Below, in pieces: positions 54,888 to 64,000 of a DNA stretch of 64,000 nt. The notes beneath the pieces are model-generated. The model saw nothing but the letters and a program-made list of their open reading frames with translations. It made no database searches and was not told the DNA's origin. The position numbers were made by a program, and so were the translations under genes. Each line of letters begins with the position of its first letter. Position 1 is the stretch's first letter. Origin of the DNA: Macrostomum hystrix (Eukaryota > Platyhelminthes > Macrostomidae); assembly GCA_950097015.1 (NCBI GenBank), contig CATNEN010000039.1, positions 13,796,501 through 13,860,500 on the forward strand. The letters run 5' to 3'.

Positions 54888-55169
54888 CATACATGCGCAA
54901 CCTCCCAAATCTTAGCCAGCCATGTGACTTAGTTTTTGCATCTATTTATGACTTAGTTTGCTCTCATTTGCAACTTAGTTTGTTTCATTGCTCTCATTTG
55001 CTCTCTTTTTCTCTCCCTTTTTTTCCTTTTCCTTATGCCTTCCTTTTTTGTCCCTTGGTCCTCCCTTTGACTTTTTGTGCTTGGTTGATTGGTTTTTGCG
55101 ACTTACCTTGCTTGGCCCTCATTTCACCCGGCCGGTTCGGCCAGGTTGGCCGGGTGTTGCGCATGTATG
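54888..55169. mobile_element. MITE family 1, copy a
   Basis: 282 bp with terminal inverted repeats catacatgcgcaac/gttgcgcatgtatg, flanked by the 8-bp target duplication gccatgac (54880-54887, 55170-55177). It is the partner, in opposite orientation, of 58240-58541. An 8-bp duplication is typical of hAT-type or P-type transposases. No coding capacity. Confidence 0.9.
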
Positions 55170-55359
55170 GCCATGACACACCATCCAACAATCCACGGCC
55201 ACTTAAGGACTTGCCACAGCACACTTTCCACAGAAGCTAAATACTTATTATAATAGGGGCTATAACATAAACTACTATGACTAGTGTCTGGTGCTATAAT
55301 GCCAATGAAAGTATAATAGGATATTAATATTTTAGGCCTAGGGCCTAATAATTTAAAGG

Positions 55360-55801
55360 TAGTTGTTATTTGTCCGGTTAACCAGACAAATAGCCATTTG
55401 GTTATTCGTCCGGTTAACCGGTTAACCAACCAAGGACTTAATTTCTCCCCTTTCAATGAGCAGGAGCAATGATCCTCCCAAAGACCACTTTTGCCCTGCT
55501 AATAGCCATCTTGAGTCTTGACCTCACAAAGACCAAACTATACCCTTGAACTAAGTTAGTCCCTGAAACAACCAAATTTCTGGAAAAGGTTTTAATTTTT
55601 TTAATTAGCTGATATGCGAAAATAATTTGAGACACAAACTTCAAATCTGAATGACTGTCCTTTTGCAGCTTGTTAATTATTTTATCTTACAAATGATAGA
55701 GGTTCTCGTGGTAGCGCTAGGCCTACAACCCCTACAACCTCGGTTAACCGGACGAATAACCAAATGGCTATTTGTCCGGTTAACCGGACAAACAACAACT
55801 A
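55360..55801. mobile_element. MITE-like element with ~65-bp inverted repeats
   Basis: Arms open with tagttgttatttgtccgg (left) and its complement (right, ending at 55801) and share gccatttggttattcgtccg. The arms contain the palindromic ccggttaaccgg. About 440 bp in all. No clear target duplication was found. Internal sequence has no gene. Confidence 0.75.
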
Positions 55802-55829
55802 GGCCCCTACCTAATTTAAATCCATTAAC

Positions 55830-57107
55830 ACAACACAATTGATTCATATTTGACTTTGTCTCAGATATTACGCCTAACAGTTGCACTTTTTTGTGAGATA
55901 TTTATAAAAGAAATTTGTGAAATAGTTATATAAAAATAAATGAAAATGTACCCAAATTAATTCATCAATTATACATAAGTCTGGAGAATACTTCTAGTCT
56001 CCTAGTCCTACTGCTACTCCTTCAAGAGTAGACGTCTTGTGTTGTGACTCCTTTGTGTTTTGTATTGTTGCTCGCAGATCACTTAGATAAGTTCGCTTCT
56101 TTTATTCGTTTATGCTCGTTTTTTCGCAAAAATTTTAAATGACCTGTTTTACAATATTTGAATAAATATTAGGCCGCCTAGGCCAAACCAGACACATTTT
56201 GCTTAATATTGGCAAAACAGGCATCTTGCCTGAGCCAAAAATCTACTGCTACTAAATGTAATATAAGACCGAAAATTAGGTCATGCATTGTTCCAAAAAT
56301 GTGCAGAGTATTTTTCGATGTAGGCTTTCTGCGAGAATGTACGAGTTAACTAATTGTAATTAACGAAAATAACACTTAATGACTTAACGTGCACTTCTAA
56401 GTTCACTGCTCTGTCAATTTGCCATTTGAACGGTGCTAATTGCCAGAATTTCAGTTTAACAAATGATCTCAAAGATACTAAAACTGTCTGTCAAAAAAAT
56501 GTAAAAAATATTTACGTTGTTGCGCAGACTTACTGCCATCTTTTCTATGTAAAAAGGATCGCTTTTCTGAGACAACGACTCGACAGCAGGACAGATCAGC
56601 CCATAGAAGTAAAATAATAAGAAACAAAGATGTTTATCTGACTAGGCTAACCAATCTTTCGTTATTTCAAGCATAAATCTTGAAAACTTTATTTTTGCTT
56701 GACGCGCACTAGAATAAAGATTTTAATTTACGCCTCCTTCAATTGTTTTCACCTTATTATAAGCCTGAGAATAGATTTGCTTTAATTAGCCAAAAAGACA
56801 TTTCTGACCTTAGTTTTATATTATTCTGCCCTAGGCTAGTCTGCTCTGTAGGCATTGATGCTCTCTCTTTACTAATACTTTTTCAGATATAGTATTTACT
56901 CCACTCTTGTTCATGGTCTAGACTTTTAGTTGTTTTTTTATTACAATATATTGTCCTGTAAACTAGGGCCTAGGCTACTACATTTTTTCAGGCTTTTTTT
57001 ACACCCAGTTAGGCCTAATTAATTGTAATTTTATAATCTTCCATTAAATAGCTGTTAATATGACTAATCTAGGCTAGCTAGCTAAACTCATCCAGTACCC
57101 ATGAGTA
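55830..57107. other. Upstream region of the MAPK15-like gene
   Basis: AT-rich non-coding DNA, expected to carry the promoter and 5' UTR. A 63-codon frame at 56426-56617 has no recognisable protein. No element could be assigned. Confidence 0.45.
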
Positions 57108-57191
57108 ATGACTAGCAATAATAGTGTCACAGCTGAAGTTGAGAACCATATTATTCAGAAGTATGAAATCAAGAAACGCCTTGGAAAAGGG
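57108..57191 (+). CDS. MAPK15: First coding exon of a MAPK15-like kinase
   Basis: 84 bp, 28 codons from ATG 57108 to a consensus donor (GGG|GTAAGT at 57192). It encodes a polar start followed by HIIQKYEIKKRLGKG, the strand just before and into the glycine-rich loop of a protein kinase (next residues should be AYGIV-like). KYEIKKRLGKG after a short acidic/polar leader is typical of MAPK15 (ERK7/8), an atypical MAP kinase tied to cilia and autophagy. The following 6.8 kb is intron full of transposons; the second exon is beyond the window. The assignment to MAPK15 rests on 15 residues, so other kinases remain possible. Confidence 0.5.
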
Positions 57192-57474
57192 GTAAGTTGT
57201 AGGCCTACTATTTTCATTATTGGCCTAGGGTCTATTTGCTTGTTTATAATGATCTTACAAAGACCTATTTCAGCATTTGAAAATGGGTCTATCAGTAATA
57301 TTTTATTGTTATTGAATTAGTTAGTAAGTTACTGAAATTTTGCTGGTATCTGCTAGGCCTAGTGCTTTTATAAATTTCTTGAGGTAAGCTAGCCCTAGTT
57401 TAATAAGCCCTATTCAGAATCAGGCTAAGCTACAAATTTTAGCAATCTTTCTGCTTGTTTTGTATAGTTATCTA

Positions 57475-57946
57475 GGTCCCAGGTCATTTCGGTGACAAGA
57501 CATTTCGGTGACAGTCATTTCGGTGACACAATTGGTCAGATTGGTGACAACTATTTTTGCACCTAAATATGCTAAAAAACAGCCTTCCATTTTAACTATG
57601 CACACATATAAAATATTATTTAAATAATGCTAAAAGTATTAATAGGAAGCTGCATCACTATGTTAAAGTCTGGGTTTTACTTTAAATGAGTTAAATTATT
57701 AAATTATTTAATGAGTAGTCAATAGTTTCAATAGTTATTCATTCCTAATTAAATGTGTATAGGCCTAATAATCATTTTTCAAGTTTTGGATTGACAAGGT
57801 GAGTGCAGGCTTTAAGCAGCTGCTGGATCGTGAAAGGCTGTTTTCTTAGCATATTTAGGTGCAAAAATAGTTGTCACCGAACTGACCAATTCTGTCACCG
57901 AAATGACTGTCACCGAAATGTCTTGTCACCGAAATGACCTGGGACC
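57475..57946. mobile_element. MITE family 2 with 8-bp TSD
   Basis: 472 bp with inverted arms of about 110 bp, opening ggtcccaggtcatttcggtg. Each arm repeats catttcggtgaca three times. Flanked by the 8-bp duplication gttatcta (57467-57474, 57947-57954). The interior is AT-rich and non-coding. It lies in intron 1 of the MAPK15-like gene. Confidence 0.93.
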
Positions 57947-58239
57947 GTTATCTATAAGTTTATATTGGTTTAAAATGAGTTTGAATTTTATCTAACTCAT
58001 ATCTAAGTCATGCTAAATCATTTTTCTCTACACAAAACTAAGAATTGTATTAAAGTGATGGCTGGCTAGGTAATTCCATTAGAAGGTCATCAATGGAAAA
58101 AAATTTTATGCTATAGGGGGGCCTATTTATCAAAGTTTTTATTTCTATTTGTACATACTTATATAGTTTTATGTTCAGGTAGTTTCAAACATTTATCTAC
58201 CTCTAGGTTTATATTTTTTGCTTTGATCATTGTACCCCT

Positions 58240-58541
58240 CATACATGCTCAACACCCGGCCAACCTGGCCAAACCAGCTGGGTGAAACAAGTGCCAAGCA
58301 AGGTAAGTCGCAAAAACCAATCAACCAAGCGCAAAAAGTCAAAGGGGGGACCAAGGGACAAAAAGGGAAGGCGTGAAGAAAAGGAAAAAGGGGAGAGAAA
58401 AAGAGAGCAAATGAGAGCAAACTAAGTCATAAATAGAGCAATGAAACAAACTAAGTTGCAAATGAGAGCAAACTAAGTCATAAATAGATGCAAAAACTAA
58501 GTCGCACGGCTGGCTAAGATTTGGGAGGTTGAGCATGTATG
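58240..58541. mobile_element. MITE family 1, copy b (inverted)
   Basis: 302 bp with terminal inverted repeats catacatgctcaac/gttgagcatgtatg, flanked by the 8-bp duplication gtacccct (58232-58239, 58542-58549). The interior matches copy a in reverse orientation (tttgggaggttg end, ccaagggacaaaa, gcaaatgagagcaaactaag). Confidence 0.92.
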
Positions 58542-58549
58542 GTACCCCT

Positions 58550-59600
58550 ACAATCATTTCAATGTTCCGGGGAACATTATAAAAAGTGAATCTAGTTTTC
58601 ATTAAGGAACTAATTAGCCTTAAATTTAACTCAGAGAATATAAATATAAAAATAACTTAACTTTATTATTATATCTAAAAACTGAAATAAAGTTTTATGA
58701 CCTAACATATTTCTTTTTATCATAACTTTTGCTTTGAAAAGTTTGGGCTTTGCTTTTTTAAAGTGTTAAAACAACCATCATTTTCATCATTCAGAAAAAA
58801 CGTGTAACACACTTTAAACTGGCTAGCTACTAACATTTGAAATTTGTTTATAACTGTTTATCTAGCTATTGTTTACAACAACAAATGACTGATTGAGACA
58901 AAACCTGCCTGATTTGCAGGAATCTTGAACTGACATTGAAAATTTGAATATGTCAACTTTCACTAAAAATGACCATCATAGAAAGTTTCTGCCTGCTACA
59001 TTAACACAGTAAATAAAATTACTTTTAAATGTATATTATCTTTATCTAGAGGTCATACCCATCAATATAGAACATACAAAGTCTTGGGGTTAGTTTGTCT
59101 TTGGTACAAATAATGATAATTATGTACACCAACACAACTACTGTCATCTCATGGAATTAGCTGGCTCATTTTTGTCTCTTTCTCCATCTCTAATTGTAAA
59201 TGCTGCACAACACTGTTTTTAAGACATAGATTTTAGACAGAGCTAGTTGCAGTATTAATAAAACAAGTGTAGTTTTTTGTTACTATGTCAAATAATAGTA
59301 ATAGTAAATAATAGTAAATAATAGTAACTAGCTTAATTTCCCCAAAATAAATATTTAAATGCCCACTTGCTTATATATTATATAATGTTTATTATTACAT
59401 AAGTATCCTAATTAGTTCAAAGGGCTAGTACAAGTGTTTAATTTAAAATATTATTGCTATTGTCAATCTAAATGATAATTTGGACATTAAAAACAATAAT
59501 GCCTGTGGTCTCATGCTATTGGATAGGACTGCTGCGCACAGCTCAGCTATTTGGCCGTAGAGCATTCAAAAAGAGAAATAGGAATGCAAAACAATCTAAT
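58550..59600. other. AT-rich intron sequence
   Basis: Inside intron 1 of the MAPK15-like gene. I see no exon, repeat or element here. Confidence 0.45.
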
Positions 59601-59602
59601 AA

Positions 59603-60405
59603 TCAAACAGTCGAGTGTACAAGCCCAAAATCTGCAGAGATGGCCATGCAGACAGTGATGCTAGGCCCCCTTTGAGTGGTTACAATTTGCCTCACTGGCT
59701 GTCCCTTGATTGAGTGGCCTTGGGAGCGCCTAAGCCAAAGGTTGAATCCCGTCTCATCAAGGTAGACGGTGTGAACTGCAGGATCCAGATGTAGCATAAA
59801 ATCTGAGTACTCTCTCCGGGCCTGCAGGTTTTCATTGGTGTTAGTTGCCAGGCTCACATCTGCTCCCTTGGTCGCCAGCTTCACTGTATACATCATTCCG
59901 TGCAGCATCCTATCCACAGTTTTGCAGCTGACCTGGGGCTTTTGTTGGAGCTCTTCGTGTAGCAGTTGGCGTAGGTCACTTAAGGTGGAAAACAGGTTTT
60001 GCTCCAGCTTGTTTTGAAGGCTGGCCTTCATCTCCTTGTCCACTTTGCATTTTCTCTCCTTTTTCCACTGCTTGGTAATGCCTCAACCCTTCCTTCCTGT
60101 GTATATGCTCGCATAATTTTATACACAGCTGCAATCGGCACTTGCAGGATGGCTGCTGCGGCTTTTAGTGTTGCCCTTTGCTCTATAATAGCAGACACCA
60201 AGCGTTGCATGTCCACTGAGGAAATCGAAAAATTGGGCATTTGAAAACAGCAACAAGAAATAGCAAAAGAAAGAAGCGAGAGAAAACCAAACAGGTGAAG
60301 AGCAAGGCAAGGGAGTTTTTCAGCTTTCCATCCGAGTTTTATCATTTTGGTTGTCTCTAGTCTATGGTCGAAAGGGTGAATTTTCTTCCGAGTTCCTGAA
60401 TTCAC
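59603..60405 (-). pseudogene. Truncated Tc1/mariner-like transposase
   Basis: The N-terminal HTH region starts near 60250 (MPNFSISSVD), with IIEQRATLKAAAAILQV and VYKIMRAYTQEGRVEAL. After about 60040 the frame shifts and continues as MDKEMKASLQNKLEQNL to VYLDETGFNLWLRRSQGHS and TTQRGPSITVCMAISADFG. Only the first catalytic Asp is present; the rest is lost at 59603. It belongs to the same family as the element at 21-22.7 kb (ETGF...RRSQG block, NT-EN-QARRE segment). Confidence 0.8.
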
Positions 60406-60611
60406 TCACGTTTTGATCCTTTTGAATGCCCCTGTCTCGTTTTGGTTGTCCAAACGTCTATGTTCTCTAGCGGCGAGGTTTGCTTAAATGATAGTTAAAT
60501 CCATAGCCATTGAAAAACGCTGAGCAAGGGTTTTAATGAACATCGTTAAACTATGTCTATGGTGAATTCCCACAGGGAATTCCCTTTGAATTCTTGTATT
60601 TCAAACGTTAA

Positions 60612-60729
60612 GTGTGTATTTTCATTGAGCAACTTGAGCAATGCTGGGATTCCCGCCATTAAACACCGCGGGGTTTTAATGCACGACATTAAAATCGGAA
60701 TCCCAGCGTTGCTCAATGAAAATACACAC
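60612..60729. repeat. Long imperfect palindrome
   Basis: Arms of about 50 bp: gtgtgtattttcattgagca at 60612 answered by tgctcaatgaaaatacacac ending at 60729, with ctgggattcc/ggaatcccag and ttaaa/tttaa pairs nearer the centre. Its ends are not TIR-like. Short gaattc palindromes lie to its left. Confidence 0.8.
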
Positions 60730-60868
60730 CGGCTATTTCGGGCATCAATGTCTATGACTTTCGGGCGCTGCGCGATCCTCAGCGCAACGGGGCTCAAGGC
60801 TTCGATTGCAATGGCCTAAGCTTAAAGGCACGGATGCCGTCTATTAAAACTTGTTCGAGAGAATCAAC

Positions 60869-61631
60869 TTACAGCTGGCGCAGCCACTCACGACCACGAA
60901 GTCCGAAATGTAGCGCCAGTACGAAATACACTTCTTCTTGCAACTTTTTTGGGGTCGACCGGTCGAAATAGAGCCTCAGTTTCTCCAAATCGCCTCGCTC
61001 GATAATTGAAAACTGTTTCACTCGGCCGCCTGCCTTGACGAATAGTCCTGCTGTGATTCGCAACATGGTATTAGCTCTAGTAAACGCAGCATCAGCGATG
61101 ATATTCCAACCTCTTAGGCGGAGCATCTGACGAAACAACCCTGCCCGCAGACAAGAGACGCCGGTGAAAAATAGTCACCATCTTTGCACCTCACGAACGC
61201 ATAAAAGACTCGCAACGCAACTGCAGCTTCTTCAATAGTGCACTTCTTAGATCGAAGTGCTCCATACCCTTGTCTTCCGTAACAGATGTAAACAAACTAA
61301 GAGCCCAAGTCTTTTGCTTCAAGGCAGAACGAGGCAAGTTCTCCAGTTCTATATTGTCCAGTTGGCCTACGAGCGCATCGATTTGCGCTTCGTCCACAAT
61401 TTGCAGGAGTGCATCCACATCAACCATCTCTAAATCGGGCACATTTTCTTGCATCAATCGCTCGATTTCATTATCGCGTTCCATTTTTACTCGGATTTCA
61501 CTCGTAGTCAAACCGACGATATCAGCTTGAGATAAATGAAGAAGGCCAATTGGGTACGTGGCTTCGGATTTCATCTTGCTTTCCATTTTCTCTGCTGCGT
61601 AAAGCTTCTCTATTGCACTCTTTAACAGCAC
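60869..61631 (-). pseudogene. Degenerate Crypton-type tyrosine recombinase
   Basis: Two out-of-frame pieces (61631-61191; 61138-60869) match the N-terminal and middle regions of the intact recombinase at 62078-63532: GLLHLSQADIVGLTTSEI, LPRSALKQKTWALSLF, then WNIIADAAFTRANTMLR, LEKLRLYFDRSTPKKLQEEV and HFGLRGREWLRQL. Coding sense continues between them (RVFYAFVRCKDGDYFSPAS), so at least two frameshifts are present. The C-terminal catalytic part is missing; a GTAAGT follows the last codons. It is a separate, more diverged family member. Confidence 0.8.
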
Positions 61632-61691
61632 CTTTACGATCGCGCTTTATCGAGGATTGGATAAGTAGGTTTTTACCATGGACATTCCGAC

Positions 61692-61720
61692 CGGTCATTA
61701 ATGGTGTTCATTAATGACCG
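61692..61720. repeat. Perfect 12-bp hairpin
   Basis: cggtcattaatg and cattaatgaccg, perfect 12-bp arms with a 5-bp loop. A third copy of the word, gcggtcattaatga, lies at 61761. It may be a recombinase site, since it sits between two recombinase genes. Confidence 0.7.
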
Positions 61721-62077
61721 CCGAAAGAGCACTGAATGCGTGCCATGCATAAAAGTTTTGCGGTCATTAATGAGGTGTCCTTAAAAAATTTTATCATTGT
61801 ACACTTTTGGAGGGGTTTTTTCCCAGCCACCAATGAAGCCTGATTGTTGCACGCCTTTACTGTCTATGTCCCGAACCCCGCCAGCTCGGATTATTTCGCC
61901 CACACTATGCGGGGTCTGAAGCCACAGTTATATTTCACCACCAATTGTAACACGAACTGGAAAACATTTAAACAGCAACGCTTTAGATACACGATAATCT
62001 CACAGGTATAGTTACTTCGGGGTATAGTTACTTCGCACAGTTAGACGCGTCGACTGACGGTGCCGTTCTTGGACATA

Positions 62078-63532
62078 TTACGGCCGGCCGGAAACGTGCA
62101 CGTGAAATTCGCAGTGGTTGAACGTTCCAGATATGGCGGACGCCAGCATCTGCAGATCCATCCCATGCCGCACCATGGCAGGTTGCTGCTGCTGCACTAC
62201 AGCTCGCGCAACAGATTCCACCGTCTCCGACGCTACACACCGGGACTCGGCCGTGTCCGCAGCAGGCGCTCCCATTGCACTAATCTTGGTTGACAGTACC
62301 GCCATTTCGGCGTCCCGCTTCCTGTTGCCATGAATGTACCTCGCGGTAGCGGTATCCGACTTATGTCCGGTGACCGCACCTATGTCGTGAAGGGACGCTC
62401 CAGACGCCTTCAGCTCGGTCGCGACAGTGACGCGTAGACACTGCCCGGTGTACTCCTTGCTCAGGTTGGCGGACTTGGATATAACGCGCATCATATTTCC
62501 AAGTGTGTTAACCCCCACTACCTGCTTTGCGAAGTACCACGATCCGCTCAAACCGCGGACTCTGGGACGCAGGAACAGTTCGGAATTTGCCACTCCCTCC
62601 TCGCGCTTCGACTCCTTGATCTTCCGCAAGTACAGCTCGACACACTGGTATGGGCATCCGCTCTCACGAGTCTCGACCAGGACACTTTGCTTCCTATCCT
62701 CGGCCGACCTCGTTTCCAAGCTCCCGCGCACGTTTTTGGACTCCATTGAGGCCAACCGGAATGCACGCCGGCCATTGATGGTGCATCCGATCAGGGAATC
62801 TGTAGTCAACTTTCTGAACCATTCGCGACCCCGCAACCCGAAATGCACCGCAACTACATAGTACATCTCTTGCTGCAACTTCATCGGATCACTCCTATCG
62901 AAGTAGACGCGCAGCTTTTCGAGGTCCACCGTCTCCAAGGCGCAGAATCGCATCACGGAGCCACCTTCCTTGATGAACATTGCGGCCGTGGCCTTCAATT
63001 GCAGATTTGCCTTGGCGAAGTCTTTATCTTCGATGATATTGATTCCTCGGGTACGCATCAGATATCTGAACACACCTGCACGCGCGGTAATCAATGAGGC
63101 CGGGGCATAGTACCCGCCATCTAGTTTGCGGATGAAGGCGTAGAAAATGCGCAGGGCGGTAACCATCTGTTGAACACCTGCAGTCTCCAGATTGCACGGG
63201 TAGTTCTTCATTTGCAGCACCTCGTTAAATTTGCGCAAAGCCCAGTTCTCCTGCGTAAGAATGGACCGCGGCGTGTTGTCCAGCTGCATCGTGTCCATCT
63301 CGTCCAGCAGGGCTTGCTCGGGGTCTCGGTTGCCTAACAGATCCTCGAACTCCGTCGCGTCCAGCTGCGCCAGGTCGTCAAGCATAACTTGCATAGCGGT
63401 CTCCCGTTGGACTCGCTCGCCAACCTCGGAGTTAGACGCACCCACGACGTCACCTTGAGACATGTGCACCAGTCCTAATGGAACGCCGGTACTTGCTTCG
63501 TAAATCGGATATCCAGTCATCCTTGGAAACAT
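62078..63532 (-). CDS. Intact Crypton-type (DUF3504) tyrosine recombinase
   Basis: Single frame of 484 aa from ATG 63532. The C-terminal half is a tyrosine recombinase: HFGLRGREW with the first catalytic Arg (R234), GQCLRVTVATEL with the second Arg (R367), TGHKSDTATARYIHG with His390 and the nucleophile Tyr399. The R...R-H-Y order and the FGLRGRE start match the DUF3504 domain found in Cryptons and in their domesticated animal relatives. The N-terminal third is acidic with no known domain; a Gln-rich tail follows the Tyr. It is uninterrupted, unlike its relative at 60869-61631. GC content is higher than that of the flanking DNA. Such recombinases insert circular DNA at short sites. It could be a live transposon or a captured gene; nothing here settles that. 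Confidence 0.85.
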   Translation of the reverse strand: MFPRMTGYPIYEASTGVPLGLVHMSQGDVVGASNSEVGERVQRETAMQVMLDDLAQLDATEFEDLLGNRDPEQALLDEMDTMQLDNTPRSILTQENWALRKFNEVLQMKNYPCNLETAGVQQMVTALRIFYAFIRKLDGGYYAPASLITARAGVFRYLMRTRGINIIEDKDFAKANLQLKATAAMFIKEGGSVMRFCALETVDLEKLRVYFDRSDPMKLQQEMYYVVAVHFGLRGREWFRKLTTDSLIGCTINGRRAFRLASMESKNVRGSLETRSAEDRKQSVLVETRESGCPYQCVELYLRKIKESKREEGVANSELFLRPRVRGLSGSWYFAKQVVGVNTLGNMMRVISKSANLSKEYTGQCLRVTVATELKASGASLHDIGAVTGHKSDTATARYIHGNRKRDAEMAVLSTKISAMGAPAADTAESRCVASETVESVARAVVQQQQPAMVRHGMDLQMLASAISGTFNHCEFHVHVSGRP

Positions 63533-63625
63533 GGTTCTAGGCAGCCCGGTAATGCCACGGCTCGTCTCGCTGTCTTACAGCCTTCCCCAAACTGAGTTCT
63601 CTTGCTGCCCTAAGTCAGGCGGTCT

Positions 63626-63761
63626 ACTTTTGGACCATAGACATTTCGGGCGTGCACCAATCGACAAAATAATCGATTGCTGCACGCCCCGCGAGACCGC
63701 TGGCTATATCCGCTCCGTGAGACTGATTGTTGCGCGCCCCAACTGTCTGTGGTCCAAAAGT
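63626..63761. repeat. Inverted repeat upstream of the recombinase
   Basis: 18-bp arms acttttggaccatagaca (63626-63643) and tgtctgtggtccaaaagt (63744-63761), one mismatch. It lies about 95 bp 5' of the recombinase ATG. The words tgcrcgccc recur around it (63678, 63731, 63787, 63854). Confidence 0.8.
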
Positions 63762-63775
63762 ATACAATGCCAGTG

Positions 63776-63829
63776 ATAAACGGCTACGCGCCCTCGGTTA
63801 AAAACATTGCAGCACTCATAGCCGTTTAT
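63776..63829. repeat. 11-bp inverted repeat
   Basis: ataaacggcta (63776-63786) and tagccgtttat (63819-63829) around a gcgccctcggtt-containing loop, immediately outside the 18-bp inverted repeat. Confidence 0.7.
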
Positions 63830-64000
63830 TACTATATCATTGGCCAATGATTGGCTGCGCGCCCTCGGTCACAGCCATTAATATCCCCAATAGCCGGTCT
63901 TTATATTTACATTATCGTTTTGAATGTCTAAGTAATCATTTTGATTGACAAAAGCTATACTACGAGCGTACGTTAAAAATATAATTAATAAATAAGGAAT

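Noticed and set aside
55033-55224. Short frames inside the MITE
   Set aside because: The element has TIRs and an 8-bp duplication but no coding pattern; frames differ between copies.
56426-56617. 63-codon plus-strand frame upstream of the kinase exon
   Set aside because: No recognised motif and low complexity in an AT-rich region; chance frame.

Overview
This is a eukaryotic, metazoan window. It has introns with GT-AG and a few GC-AG borders, AATAAA signals, tRNA-derived SINEs, MITEs and DNA transposons, and clear animal proteins: a nicotinic acetylcholine receptor alpha-type subunit, NUP205, snapin, a sugar transporter and fragments of PLK4- and MAPK15-like kinases. Nearly every long intron and several 3' flanks hold a private minisatellite (16-48 bp units). 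This density, with moderate GC, fits a repeat-rich spiralian such as a free-living flatworm (Macrostomum-like). That placement is inference only.

Layout. 1-2805: last exon of a PLK4-like kinase (+) between two minisatellites. 3.7-15.6 kb: an eight-exon nAChR subunit on the minus strand (566 aa), reconstructed exon by exon with consistent phases, with introns filled by at least eight tandem arrays. 16.7-24.9 kb: two copies of a two-exon gene for a secreted LamG-like protein, nearly identical in the 5' half and strongly diverged in the 3' half, separated by a broken P-element-like transposon and a Tc1/mariner-like transposon with ~140 bp terminal inverted repeats. 25.5-30 kb: three small minus-strand genes (unknown 157 aa protein, snapin, unknown 153 aa membrane protein). 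31.7-45.1 kb: NUP205 on the minus strand in 15 recognised exons (about 2,247 codons). 49.5-52.9 kb: a complete four-exon SLC2-type sugar transporter (521 aa), minus strand. 54-58.6 kb: MITEs with readable target-site duplications around the first coding exon of a MAPK15-like kinase (+), whose remaining exons lie beyond the window. 59.6-63.9 kb: a broken mariner-like transposase, a broken and an intact Crypton-type tyrosine recombinase (DUF3504 type), and several short palindromes.

The genes do not form a pathway. The linking theme is how tandem arrays sit in this genome: arrays start within a few bases of splice sites or stop codons, form apparent 3' UTRs, and in the nAChR gene two large arrays of the same 20-bp unit flank exons 3 and 4 in opposite orientation, so the pre-mRNA could form a very long duplex. 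Exon borders were read by eye from splice consensus, phase and protein homology recalled from general knowledge; no search was run.
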